Shown piece after piece: positions 20,828-33,484 of a stretch of 37,651 bases of DNA (positions are counted from its first letter, which is position 1; every line of letters starts with the position of its first letter). Origin of the DNA: Hymenochaete sp. R1 (lineage: Eukaryota; Basidiomycota; Agaricomycetes; Hymenochaetales; Hymenochaetaceae); the NCBI GenBank assembly GCA_019400425.1, contig JAFREE010000197.1, positions 1 through 37,651 on the forward strand. The letters run 5' to 3'. A program made the translations under genes and the position numbers. The notes under the pieces are model-generated. The model saw nothing but the letters and a program-made list of their open reading frames with translations, was not told the origin of the DNA and made no database searches.

Positions 20828-23800
20828 ATGGCCTCAGGTAGCCAGCTATATCCGGAACATCTTGGTCATCGTTCGACGGACACGACTTGGTCATTCTTTT
20901 GGTTTCTTTCCGGTCGCAAACCTTCAGCATCCGCCTATGGCTCGATGTTTTTTCTACTCTTACAAATGTTAGTCGCCGGTTTCATTTTCCGAACCTGGAT
21001 AGGACCGTTCATCCTGGAGCGTGTTTCTCGGCGCGTGCGGGTTCGGAGAGTCAGCTTGCGCTCAATTCGTGGGCTTTTCGTTCGGACCTCGTCTGTCACT
21101 ATACGGATTGACAGAGTAGGCCTTTCTTATCACATGTCGCCCCAGGCAGCGAGGCGCTTTGCTCTAAAATTTGAAGGCCTACATATCGAGGTTCGCGAAA
21201 TCAAGATGAGGCCTAAGTCACCCCGTCAACATAGGACAAGACGTTTCACAAGAATGCCTAGCCTCGTTGACTTCGCACCCATGCCTATGGCTCGCAGCAT
21301 GAGCGCATCATTCAACACAATTTCTCGGACGATTCTGGACTGTGTGCTTCGTCCCGTCGCTCGCACTCTTTTCGTAACCTCCATTCGAATTGTTATCAGG
21401 TGCCTACCCGCATTGACTCAAGTCGTCGACTTTGAAATTGATCGTGCTATCGTTACTTTCCGCTCGCAGCCAGAAGCCTGTATATTAGTGGATGGCATGG
21501 TTCTTACGAGCACTGTCGCGTTCTCCAGATCGGAGAGCCTCGTCCCTCTAGATGTTCCTAGGGAGCGGCGACGTTCCATTCTAAATGTATCCGGTGCAAA
21601 AGCGAGACTCTCAGACAGTGCTAGACGTGCAGTAGGACGTGCATGGGGCCAAACTCAGGGCACAGCTTCGCTGTGGTTGAAAGTACAGAAAGTCACCGGC
21701 ATCTTGAACCCCACCGACCACGACGCCATGGCAGACAACAGAGATGTGGCGGCTTATTTCAAAGATCTTTCTACCACAAGCAGGGATAGGAAGACTTGTT
21801 TCGAATTGCCAGGTTCGACGGAGTTACAGGTCTCATTTCGTTTCGGACCCTCAAAACAAATGCTTCAGGAATACAGTATCTCCGTTCTTTTGAAGGTGCC
21901 GGCTTTATGTGTGTGGACGTCTCCGCTGTGCGTCTTCCTCTCGGCAATACAATCGCTGAAAGTGAGAAATCGTTATGCTCCTCTGGGGCGGGATTTGGGG
22001 ATCGTGGAGGTGAGTTATGCTATGATATTTTTTTCATGGGCCCAAGTCGATATTATTGTACGCACAGCTCGAGGAATCGACTTCCCTACAATGGACCGAG
22101 GACACTAAAACTCGTTCAAGGTTGCAACTTGTTCACTTTCTTGATTTCCAAGTAAAAAGCATCACTATCCACCGCGATTGGGTGCACGCGAATGGTTTGG
22201 GAATGCCAAGGCCAATCATCTGCCGCGTTCATGGCTTCACAGCTCTAGCGGAACTAGGCGAACCGAGAAAGAGGACTGCAATTCACCAGGAATACCTAGG
22301 AAGATGTTCAGTGAATGACGATCGAGCACAAAATCTTCCGATCTCTTTGTCCATTTCAAGCAGAAGTCTCACTTTACAGCGGAAGGATGGTGAAACAAAT
22401 ACTTCAGCTCGAATCATTTCGATAGGGTCTTTGAACTTGCAATGCTTGATGCTCAATTGGTTGCCTACGTTTTGTATCCGTCATCCATTTCAGGGTGATG
22501 CCAATACGGCTATTGTTATCGCCAAACTGCATGTTGTTGCCCCACAACTCAACGAGAGTTTAGATGTCCTTAGCGATACTCTAGATGCTATACCGAGCGA
22601 ACCTAGTCAAGGATCGCTCTCCGAGAGCAAAGGGCGACTTGTCCGTAACACCCCGCGAGTGCTGTTTGATCTCTCTGTCCAGGACATCGCAGCATGCATC
22701 AGGCCAAATTTACATTGCATTGAAGGACCTTCCTCTCTTGTCCTCAGTAGTACACAATGTGCCGCATCCTTATCCTCCTATTTCAAAAGCTTCCCTGTGG
22801 TGAGCCCGGAGATTCCTGCCGCACTTGGGACACCCTTGGAAATGGAAATTACCCTGCATTGCCTTCTCGGACCTGCATTTGTTTTAATCATGTCAACACC
22901 TTTACCATTAAACGAGTCAACGCTTGTGGTTTCAGAAGTTCAGAAGCCTTCTCAAGCTGGGGAGCCTATTGTATCCCTCACGGCGGTCGAAGTTGAAGGT
23001 ACCTTTTCCGTCCTTGGTAGACAGACATTTGGCGAAGACGAAGCAATACTGGATTGCGCTACGTTGATGGGTGATGTCAAGTGTATCGCAGAAGCAGTAT
23101 CCCTCGAATTGTGGCAGCCAACTGCGATTTCGACATTGAAATGGGTTTTAAAATCATTGCGTCGACCAGGGAACGATGTCCAGAATAAAGATCAATCATT
23201 TTTCGACAAGTTTCCGCGGGGTATCAACGCACACTTTTCAATAGGCGAATTCGCACTTATCCTCACCGGGAGAGATGTAAACCCACAGGAAACTCTGGAT
23301 CTAACCCGCGGTATTGGAGTCAAATCAGGCATTGCGCTTCAGATATGCTCTTTAGACCGTCGCGAACATTATAGGCGGCTTCCCAGGCGATTTGCCTCTG
23401 CTCGCGAGCGCCATGGGCTGCAACTCTTCGAAGGCTTGACGACTGAAGCCATTGCAGTGTCAACCTCACTATCGCATTCTCCGAGGAAGCTTGTCTTATC
23501 GCGCTGCATACTATGGAATACCTGCGTTCGATCGGCAGTGGCCACAAATTTTGCAGCAGATCATCCTTATGAATCTGATGATATGGAGGAATTGAAGCCT
23601 TTGGAGTTCGTTTGGATGAAACGCATAGAAATCAGCCTAATGTACAGCCATCTTGATCCCAAGGAGGATGGGGGGCGAAAGAGATTACAGATATCAGCCA
23701 AAGTGCCTGCTTTTCGGGCGGATCTCGATCTTTTCAATGCTTATTGCGCTCTGCTTGCTTTATCCACTCTACAATCATTGGCACCTGCCCATGGTTCCGA

Positions 23801-26800
23801 AAGGCCAGCACCTCTATCCACCTCCCTTTCCATATCAATCCGGGCTTCTTTTCAAAGCTTGCACTTTTTCATCCGTTTGCCATTGAATCAATCAATTTGC
23901 GTTATCATCCGAACTAGTATGTTGCGAGTTTCAAATGGCAGCGACATTGGTCTGGACCTTGGCTCGCTTTTGGTTTGCGTACCAACGAGATATGGGGATG
24001 ACACATGGGCGGAGCTTCTTCGTTTTCACTCGTGGAAAACCACGTATCAACGGCAAAACAAAGCCGTGCCTCAAATACGCATCGAGGGCGAAGGATCAAG
24101 TCTGAGAATTCCGCATGACTTCATTTTTGCCGACGTAATTCAGAGTATCGGTGTCTTTGCGAAAGCGTTGAAACATCTGGTCTCCATCGTAACGGGTGGT
24201 ACTTACAGAAGTGTTGATCTGCCGGATGCCGAAAGCGCAAAGCGTGTTCCTCATATTCAGCTCATAATCACATACATCTCCTTAGAGTTGTGCGATGATC
24301 CATTCGAGTCAAAGATGGGTCTCATATCTAGGATCGGCTCTGACGCTGCACGGTCTAGGACAGAAAGGGACGACGCTTTCGAGGAAAAGGTGGACGCAAT
24401 CGAAGCCTCGTTTGATCAGGAGGATCCTGAGGAAATACAACGCTTTTCCGCCCAGCATTCTGTTTCTATCGAAGAGGCGCGCGCGAGATTACTATTGGTC
24501 CACTCGATTTCATGGTGTGCACAATATCGCGAAATCAGAGCCACTCAGAGGAAAATGGAAGAAGGCATTAGAAAGAAAGTCCACGGCATATATTCCCAAC
24601 ACTCGTCCGAAGACGAAATGCCCATCGCTTTGGCACCTTTACACCCTGCTGCTCCACTGCTTCGGATTCTTATATCGAAATTCATTGCCGGAGTTGGTCC
24701 ACCGCGCTTCGATGTCACTTGCAAGCTTTCGGATTTTCTACATGATCTGGGGAAAGGACTGCCCCATGATTCCCAGTTTTCGTTGCTTATTCCCTTACAT
24801 CTAAATATGTCTATCGGTGCATCCTGCATCTTACTGCGTGATTACCCTCTTCCCATCTTAAACATCATCCAGGACTCGTCGAATGAATCTGGAGCTTGGA
24901 CTGTTAATGGCAATTTCGTCATAGCGGAGGAGCTGGGTTCACGCTCCTCTGTCACTTGGAACGATTGCCACGTTGTCGCTGCCGGTGAATCTGGCATCAA
25001 TGGTTCAGCAGACTTCATTATTCCAATCCCCAAAACAACTATGCCTGTCAAGACATATACAGATCTCCAGATTAATGTGACAACACAACAACTCACAGAA
25101 TTTTGCTGGGCAGTCAGCTATGCTCCCGCTTTGCAAGACGTCATGCGAGTTATGGATACGATAACGACTCCACCTCCTGATCCATCGCCCGTACTAGGAT
25201 TCTGGGATAAAGTAAATTTTCACGCCTTATAAGAACCCCGACTATCGATTGAACTGACGAACTCGTGTTATTTTAGCTACGTTTGATTCTCCATTGGAGA
25301 GTTGCTATCAAATTCGCGAGTGAAGTTCGGCTGAATTTAAAGGGTAATGCGCTCTTCTTTCTCAGACGTAGCAGGCGTGCTCACATTTCACAGGCTCTCG
25401 TAACCCTTATGAGATTGATGGAGATGGTGCAGGATTTGCCTTTTGTTGGAAAGGGAATGCCCGTGTGGTAATAGGTCACGAGAACGGCGATCGAGAGCTT
25501 TTACAGGTCACAAGTGAAAAGATGTCCATAGTGGTTCCGAAGTGAGCTTTGGTAATTTGGGCAAGTTCTGACATTTGACGAATAATTCGATTAGGTTTGG
25601 GAAAGCAAGGTCTGAAGTTACTTTGGGTGGAATTGTTCCACGTTCTGCGAGTGGACCAATCACGCTTAATCCTGGTGCAGAAGGCATACGAAACGATTAT
25701 ATCAAAGTCTGCGCCAACTTTGATTATGGCATTAAATGGGGCATTGGTTTCGTCCTGGAACGATCATGCGAGGACCATTGTAGTGACTGCGGTAGCAAAC
25801 AAAAGTGTCGACTGTTTGACTTCCGTCCTCATTATGATATACAGCTGAGTCCTAAAGCGGTTCAGCCGATTGAAAACGCAAGTATAAGTAATTTAACAGT
25901 ATCACATGGCAGAGGAACTGATTTTTTTCTCTTCCGCTTTCAGAGTGAAGAGGATTCTTTCAAAGCGTTTCGATCAAATTACATTCACTTGTCAACATCA
26001 CTGTCATCTGCAACATCGCCTTCGGCAAGGACGGGCTCAAATACGTTTCATCTCACCCCCAAAACCTTTTCTCATTTCTGGACGTGGTGGCACCTTTTTG
26101 ATCGCTCCTTGTCTCTACCGATACGACAAGGCAAATTGTTCCCGAACGCCCGACCTCCTTCTAAGAAATTTGGTCAACATCTGGCAACATTGAAAGTACG
26201 ATTTGGATTCGTTTTATTCGGCGAGTGTATATCTAACCATTGCCACAGTATCGTATCTCAGTGGAGAACCTTTTCATATCCCACGTTTACATGGATGAAT
26301 CGCGCAAGTCCTGGAATGATGGCGTTTCACATTGTGTTGGCGTCAAAGCTCTAGTACAGCACTTTGAGGCTGATCTTCATCAACGAGAGCAAGAAGCTAT
26401 CGTGGTTGGTCAACTTTTGGATGCTCCCAAAAGAATTCGCCATAAACCATTCTATGCGGTTGAAGTTAAACTCGTCGACCTTCGTCTTCGAACCATACTT
26501 GCGACATTCAGTGAGCCGACGAAAAGCCTTATTGATTTAGGGGAAGCGCCTTTACAAGACAGGTTTGAGAATGTCAAACCGGATGACAGGGACTTGCGAG
26601 CGTCTTTGTCTTGGTACGATTTTAATGACTTTGTCGAAACGGACTGGAAGCCTACGGAAGACAAACCCAAGTTTTGTACAATAGAGGTGGCTGCCTGTCC
26701 TCGCTTTTCGTACTTCAGGAGGACCAGCGGGCATGAGTACAAAAATGGCGAAGGTTTGAGGCAGAGCAAGGATGAGAAAAGTCGGTTTGGAAACGAGGAT

Positions 26801-29800
26801 ACTCATGTTTGTATCATGGGGAAGGAACCATGTAGGTGTCAGCATGTCCATGTTAATTGTCTGATCTGATAATGCTCCATAGCTGTTGAACGCATCCAAT
26901 GCCAGATCGTTGATAAGAGAATACAAGATCTGAAGATGGAATTGATGACTCTACTCGAATCTCAGAAGATAAATGACGAGAAGTATAGCCGAAACCAGGT
27001 GAGCCTTGTGTTGCACAATATATTGTTCCTACTCATTTCCTCGAAGGAGTCAATTAAGGATATCGAAAATAAGATACGACAACTCGAAAGGCATTTCAAG
27101 CAACTTCAGAAAGGAGAATCGCCGAATCCTGAGAGCCATGAAGCCAGCGAGTTTGCTAAATTCCTTATGCCATCAGACATTAAATGTCCGGATTGGTCGG
27201 AATTCGACAACGTCTATCAGGCGCATTGCCCGAAGTTCAGGTAATTTTGATCACTCCCTTGCATACACGCCGCAAACTAACACTTATATTGAGTCTTGAT
27301 AACTCTTCCCGCAACGTAAGCTTATGTCTCTTTTTTCTTCTCTTTCGCTAATTCCTTACATACTCTCCAGATATTGACACAATACTATTATTGCTCTCGA
27401 TCGCGTCGAGGTATCGAATACCATTTGGCGACAAGGTGCTTTTAACCTTCATATGAGTGCTCGCTTAACCTGACATCATCCAAGAGCCGTTAAGTTTATT
27501 AGAGACCAAGCGGATGCTCATTCAAGGCTGTCGACTGATAGTCCTGACTCGAAGCGCAGGGGTAGAAAGGCCACAGGTCTGGCTACTCAAGCTCTCAAGA
27601 AGATTCTTACCGGTGGCGAAGATAATGACTCGGAGAACGAACGTGCTCAAACCGCGGAGATGAGTTCCGTTTTGGAGTTTGACCCTATGAGTGGTTGGTC
27701 TCACGAGGGTGTCTCCTTGGAAAAGAGTCACTTCTGCCTTCTCTTGAAACCTCAGGTGATTTTGCGGTGTGACGGCGCCAAAGATTCAGTCCTGGTTCTT
27801 GCCGCCGGTCAGGCGACATTGCAAAGTTACTCGATTTTGGATTCGGCAAACATCGAAGATGCTGTAAGCGGGAAGATCATGACAAGGAACGCGGCGAACT
27901 TGTCAGGACTACAGACATTCACCCCTTCACCTTTCTGCCCTATACGGCACAGTGGCATCCCTTTGGAAGTAATCGTTGATTTAAGAGCAGAAAGCAACGA
28001 ATTTGAGCGATTAGTACCGCAAACAGATGCTACTTTCCGCTATGACAAGTTCAATCGGCTCCGGCTCCGGAATGATATGATGACTATGACATCAAAACCG
28101 GAAGGCCATCCCAATAGCCATCTTCAACACCAAACCGTAAGAATCTTATTGCAAGCTACTTTTCACGCTTCTGACTCTTCTACAGGATCTTGTTGACGTC
28201 AACATGCCTCGTTTCTCCGTCTCTGCAAATTCAAGAGGTTTCGCATCCATAGCTAATATCATCACCAACCTTCTCCTGCACTCAGATTCAGCCCACAAGC
28301 TGCATTTGAACAAAGTCGAAACCTTATTGTTTAGCTACGATTTCACGGATCTGTATGCAGCAGCAGTCGTCGTTGAAGACCTGCAGACGCGATTACGCCA
28401 CGCAATAGAACAGAAGGTAGGCCTAGAGAGCTCAATTGAAGTGGGAGACGAGCAGGGGCAACTCGAAATTATGAAGGCGAAAGGACATATCTTCCTGTTG
28501 ACAGAAGAGCTCAATTTCATCTTCGATGCAATACAGCTTGCTCAGCAGAAGGTCGATGACAAGTACGACGAGACGAAGCTGGCTTTAAAAGTTCACGCTT
28601 CTTCACGAGAGATATCGTGGGATATGATCGATACAACAAGTGAAATGATAGCAAAATTGGCGTTGCGTGGCATAGACTTCACCTGGCTTAATCGGCAAGA
28701 TGGATCAATAGTCAACACTCTCTCGCTCAATGATATACAGGTCAATTTGTTCCCCGATTAACTGTTTATCAACCTCTTACATTGTCCCAGGTCTTCGACG
28801 GATCTCTTGAAGCCGAATGGACTGAAATCCTTGGTATGCACACTGTCTCCTAGACTCGATCTATTCGCTGACATGTAACCAGCGAAACATCGCGAGCCAT
28901 CCAACCATCCCCTTGTCAAGGTAAGAAAGCATTGACTCTAGGCTACTAGGTCTAATGATGTCTCAGAGAGGGATATTTGCTCGAGCAGAATGGACGGTAC
29001 TTGCTCCTGTCGGTGGAATTGGAATTTACGAGCGCTTCATTCTAGAATTGCATCCGATGCGGCTACAGTTAGAAGGTCAATCTCTCTCAACCCTTTTTAA
29101 TCAATGCTTACGTCAAAAATATAGCTAAAGTTGGAAAGAGGATAATGGAATACGTATGGCCTGGACGAGGTCGATTAAATTCACAAACCGATGATAGTGA
29201 AACCGTGACTCCTACGACTCCTAACGGTTGCCCGAACCAGCAGTCAAAGCCCTCGTCCTCGAGCAGGTCTTCGTTGGACTCTCAAACCGCTGTTATTTAT
29301 GGCAATCGAGCGTCGACAGAGGAAAGGCGACCAACGCTGGGCCTTCCTTCTCGGCGGTTGACTAGTTCTCGTTCATTTAATGATCTACGCAGTTCGTCAC
29401 GCGAGCAAGCGTCCAAGTTAGGAGCACCAAGTTCCTCAACCGCGTTGTTTTTGAAGCCAGGGCCCCAAGTCCCTGAACGTAGAGGATCTAGCAATCTTTT
29501 GGATTTTACAGCACCTGGTAGAGCGAAAAGTGATGCCGTAGAGATGAGAACACGTTCCGCACAAAAGACCTTCGTGCTTGTTCAAATTTCGAGGTGAGAC
29601 GAATTTGCGTCATTCATGTGCCGGTGTCGTGACTTTTTTAATGATTTTTTTCACCAGCATGCACATCCTGCTAAGCTTCAATAAGGATGGCTCATTTTTT
29701 TGCCGTGATGCGCGGATTCAGGTAAGTTCAGTTATCAAATATCATTGTTGTCGTTACCGACAGCATTCTGGAAGACACGGGAACTCCAGTACCGCAATCA

Positions 29801-30232
29801 GACATGGAGCGTAAGTGTAGTTGCTGTATTTTTGGCTTTTAAATATATCGATAGCTAACATTGTGTTAGTTCGAGGAATTGGCGGACCAGTTCATCCCAT
29901 CTGATACTTCGTGGCGAGGGTGGATGCGAATGGCTCTCCATCAACCTTTAATACCAGTTTTGCCAGTTGCCCGTGAACTTTTCTCGAAGACAAAATGGTT
30001 AGCATCAAAAGGTAGACCTTCGCGGAATCCTAAAAGGATCAACTCGGTTGATTCCGCGAATGAGAACCAGCGAATGAGCGAAGATCAACAGAAGAGCTCT
30101 TTCGAGTCTCAACTTTCTGCGTAAGTCCAGTTCGCGGATATAAAGCAGAAAGGCCTGCTAATTCTCCATAGGCGGAAACTAAGGAAGCCTAGAAAATCAG
30201 CGGATAAAGCTGAAGCCGCGACCGATCCGTGA
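20828..30232 (+). CDS. FMP27/BLTP2 (Hobbit/SABRE family) bridge-like lipid-transfer protein
   Basis: A giant protein of about 2,800-2,900 aa. An N-terminal hydrophobic anchor (SMFFLLLQMLVAGFIFRTWI) is followed by the family start, VRVRRVSLRSIRGLFVRTSS and VTIRIDRVGLSYHMS, the first of the repeated beta-groove units. Exon 1 is 20828-22009 and exon 2 is 22068-25211, a single exon of 1,048 codons. It ends at the name-giving GFWDK motif (about residue 1,437), which continues across an intron to LRLILHWRVAIKF. Further conserved blocks are KWGIGFVLERSC, SNYIHLSTSLSS, FSHFWTWWHLFDRSLSLPIR and RQGKLFPNARPPSKKFG. A coiled-coil region lies near 26,930-27,120, and the tail is basic (RKLRKPRKSADK). Known relatives sit at ER-plasma-membrane contacts and are thought to move phospholipids along a hydrophobic groove. 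The start is ATG 20828, not the upstream TTG in frame. Confidence 0.92.
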
Positions 30233-30585
30233 CCGATCGGTCCGTGCCGGCCAGCCGGTGCTTCCGAGTCGCACTTTTCTTGCTTGCCTAATTTTGCTTT
30301 TACATTGCTTTGCATTGTTTGTAATTTATAAAACATAACTTATATGAGTCTAGGATGCGGAACTAATCTAAGATAGACTATTCTGTGTATTTGGATTTTA
30401 TACTGCTAGAAGCTTCATATAATTGATTACGTCGAGAATTTGAGAAACGAGCTCGCCACAATAATTTCGACGCTCGACCAAAAGTGGTGATATTGGACCT
30501 ACAATCGTCATCGGGTGTCCCTTTTCGATTGGAGGCAAAGTGCACCCAGGCTCTCGTGCAATACTCCTTTCTCCCTTCATCCACA
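30233..30585 (+). promoter_or_regulatory. intergenic region upstream of the membrane protein gene
   Basis: This 353-bp stretch holds the 3' end of the FMP27-type transcript and the promoter of the next gene. It is AT-rich around 30290-30430. A 12-bp perfect palindrome, GACCGATCGGTC (30231-30242), overlaps the FMP27 stop codon. An in-frame ATG at 30484 would lengthen the next protein but gives a non-conserved leader. I see nothing else. Confidence 0.4.
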
Positions 30586-33005
30586 ATGCCTTCCGTCAGA
30601 GTGAGGCGGGGCTCTCACTACTCAACGTTACTTGGTGACGATGCCCATGTAAATGCGGAACAATCAACAAGGCCAAGATCCAGGACTCTCCAATCCATCT
30701 ACCGCTCTCCGGAAGATCCAGAACCGCAGCAAGGCTCTCCTTCATCTGGACGAAGCCCCAATGAAGCTGGTCCAAGTCAGACCCCAATGCAGAGAGCATC
30801 GAATATACATCACCATCCTGGTAGGGTCGCTGATCACATTATGTCCAGAAGTCATTCCAGTCGGGCTCTTCGCGGACACAGCAGCCGAGACTACCTGCAA
30901 GCAGACGATGGAAGGAGAGATATGTCCGACAGTTCGAGAAGTGGAAGGGTAATGCTCGAGGGCTCTCAGGTTGACGTGAGCATTCCAAAAGACGGGAGAC
31001 CAGGTATATTAGAGTCCCAGCTCAGCCTATCGTCCTTGGCCAGCAATCCCTTCCGAAATGCAAGCCAGAACTCGCTGCACCATGAAGATGATATTGTCGA
31101 ACATCTGGATGTAATAGGTATGGTTTAATTTACAATTCGTGAAATGTACATGAACTTACAATAAAACGTTGCCCTGCCTCATCATTCAGACCCGGAAATT
31201 GCCACAATCTCAAACCTCGCCAATGCTGCAAATGCCATTCTTATGTCAGTGATACCTTTGGCATATGAACAAGTTTGGTACCTTACCCATGCACCATAGA
31301 CCGCCCATAGGGGTTTATTCGCGGAAACCTGGTTCGTTGCTTTATTCTGTGTTTAGACTTTAACTTAGTAGTGAATATCTACAGTTGTCTTTCTGCCTCG
31401 ACAGGCAGCTCTTTCTGACGGTGAAAAGGGCTCTGCTCATGAAGATGACTTGGATCGACATGTTGAAGAAGTTCTGTCAAAGAGAGCGATTGTGCGACGA
31501 ACTCTACGTGGTGTATGGGCTTTTGTCAAGACCCGTAAGCGTAATGCCTTGTCAAACTCAAGTTCAACGCTCATATAATTATAGCGTTGGGGGTCGTAAC
31601 GGCTATATACGGTTTCCTGGTCGGTGCGTGTCATCACTCATGAGTTGCATATATTCTTATACATTCTCCAGTTTTCTGGGGCGCAGCGATCGTTCTTTTC
31701 TTGGCGAAAATCATCAATCTGCACAACTCGTCGACGCAAGGCTTCTGGGTCGAAGTATCATCCCAAGTAGAGAACGGTAATTGCCCGCTATTTGTGGCAC
31801 TTGAAGATGAAGCTGACGATCATTGTAGCATTGTTTACGGTCACAGGCATTGTAAGCGTGCTTTGATATTGTCAACCAATGTCAACTGACATATAGCAGG
31901 GATTGATCCCCTGGAGAGCGGTCGACACGTACCGTAAGTGAACCGTTCTCTAATTTAACTATCTTCTTTTAACGTTTCACCCAGGTATTTTACGAGTACG
32001 GCGATTTAAAAGCTTGACCCGAAAGCTTCGTGCAGAAGCAAAACTGCCTGAGCTGTATGATGAAGATGATTTGCCAGATCCAATGTACGATCCAAACTAT
32101 GTCCACGTCCTTTCGGAAAAGCAAGAGCAGGAATTGCATCATCGTAAGTGTGAATTCGTCAATATTTATTAAGAAATTCTGACTGACATTGTGAGCTAAG
32201 AACAGAGGCAATTTGCAAAGTCTCAAACTTGGTATCGGGCACATGGAACGACGACTCATCGAGTAAGCGTGCATTGTTATGTGTTTGCACATTCCATCTA
32301 ATCTTGTCTTGCCTCTCGCGGGAAGGCGTTTCCGATAGAGTGAGTCAGGATTCTTTTATACGAGCTCTACTCTAACAGACAACGCAGCACTGCGATGCTA
32401 ATCTGCATATGCAATGATGGGAATTCGTTTTTTCAGGTTTGTTATATTTCAAGCCTTTATGGCTCTCGCTCTCGAACTCACTGAATACTATAGATTATTT
32501 TGTGCACAACGATGTGGGGTCTGAACAGGTGCAGACAACTACTATCACCTAGATTTTCAATCACTAACAAATCCTCAGGTTCGAACGACCAGCTTGGAGT
32601 ACCGGCATTCTCATTCCAGCCTCATTCTTATGTGGTATAGCTTCAGCCATATTCATCTGGCGAGGTGGTCAAAAAACTAAACGCACGAAGGAAGTCGAAG
32701 AGAGGCTTCGTCTCGCCCTCAAAATAGAGCAGAATCCCGATCAGTTCAGAATTATCGAGGCTGACGAACAGCGACCTGCTCCGCAGCGACAGAAACTGAC
32801 GTCACAAGAACCTTCCAGGCCCTATCTGTCATCTCCAGCCGCGAGCGAACCACGAGATAATGATACCGATAGCTTTGAGGATGAGACTCGTACGAAAGGC
32901 AATGAAGAGGCTGCGGAGCCTGTATTTGTTCAAGATGGCGATTACGCGTCCAATGTATGGGTAGAAGAAAACATGGAGATACCTCCGGACCCACAGAACA
33001 AATAG
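30586..33005 (+). CDS. multi-pass fungal integral membrane protein of unknown function
   Basis: The protein is about 500-530 aa, spliced from about ten exons. The N-terminal 180 residues are hydrophilic, rich in Ser, Arg and His, and probably disordered and cytosolic (MPSVRVRRGSHYSTLLGDDA onward). The core then has a conserved membrane unit: VRRTLRGVWAFVKTPLG, VTAIYGFLVVFWGAAIVLFL, GFWVEVSSQVENALFTVTGI with GLIPWRAVDTYR, a soluble segment, then SFFQIILCTTMWGLNRF and STGILIPASFLCGIASAIF. A charged C-terminal tail follows (EVEERLRLALKIE to PPDPQNK). I recall this layout from uncharacterised fungal membrane proteins annotated with a DUF (possibly DUF2985), but I cannot verify the family number. 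Function is unknown. The start at 30586 is preferred because the peptide from the ATG at 30484 is not membrane-protein-like and the context CACAATGCC is better. Confidence 0.75.
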
Positions 33006-33484
33006 CGCCAGTAGCTCCTTGATCTCCCGACATTCCTTAATGCATTGTTGTTGTAGGATTAATGCATGTTTTGATTGGTCATTCAATCAGATTTCGCCTT
33101 CACACCACGAAATATTTCAATGCAAATGATGTTGATTGATATTGCAATTGCAGTACAGACAAAAATACACGGGCTGTTGAAACCCCCAGATTGTTGAAAT
33201 CCAATACACCTACAAACAGCTACAACTACTTTTTTTCTTGCACACGCAGTGAAGTGCTCCTGCCTGACTACCATGCCAGGTCAATAGATTATGCACAAAA
33301 AGAACGAATGACGCAGCCAGAAGTCCGCCGCTCGACTCGATCAGCCAATCCTATCCATCGCTCACAACTACCCAAGGGTATTTTGAGTTGCGCTGTACCC
33401 GACTCCAGTAACGAAACGGAAAATCAAGCAGCGATAAGTTATACCCTAAATGTGGGCGCTGTTGAAGCGCAAGGAAAAAGGAAA
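33006..33484. other. convergent intergenic region
   Basis: Two genes converge on 479 bp here. It should hold both 3' UTRs. AT-rich stretches lie around 33100-33240. A 131-codon plus-strand open frame (33191-33586) runs into the methionine synthase coding region and lacks any family feature, so I do not call it. Confidence 0.4.
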
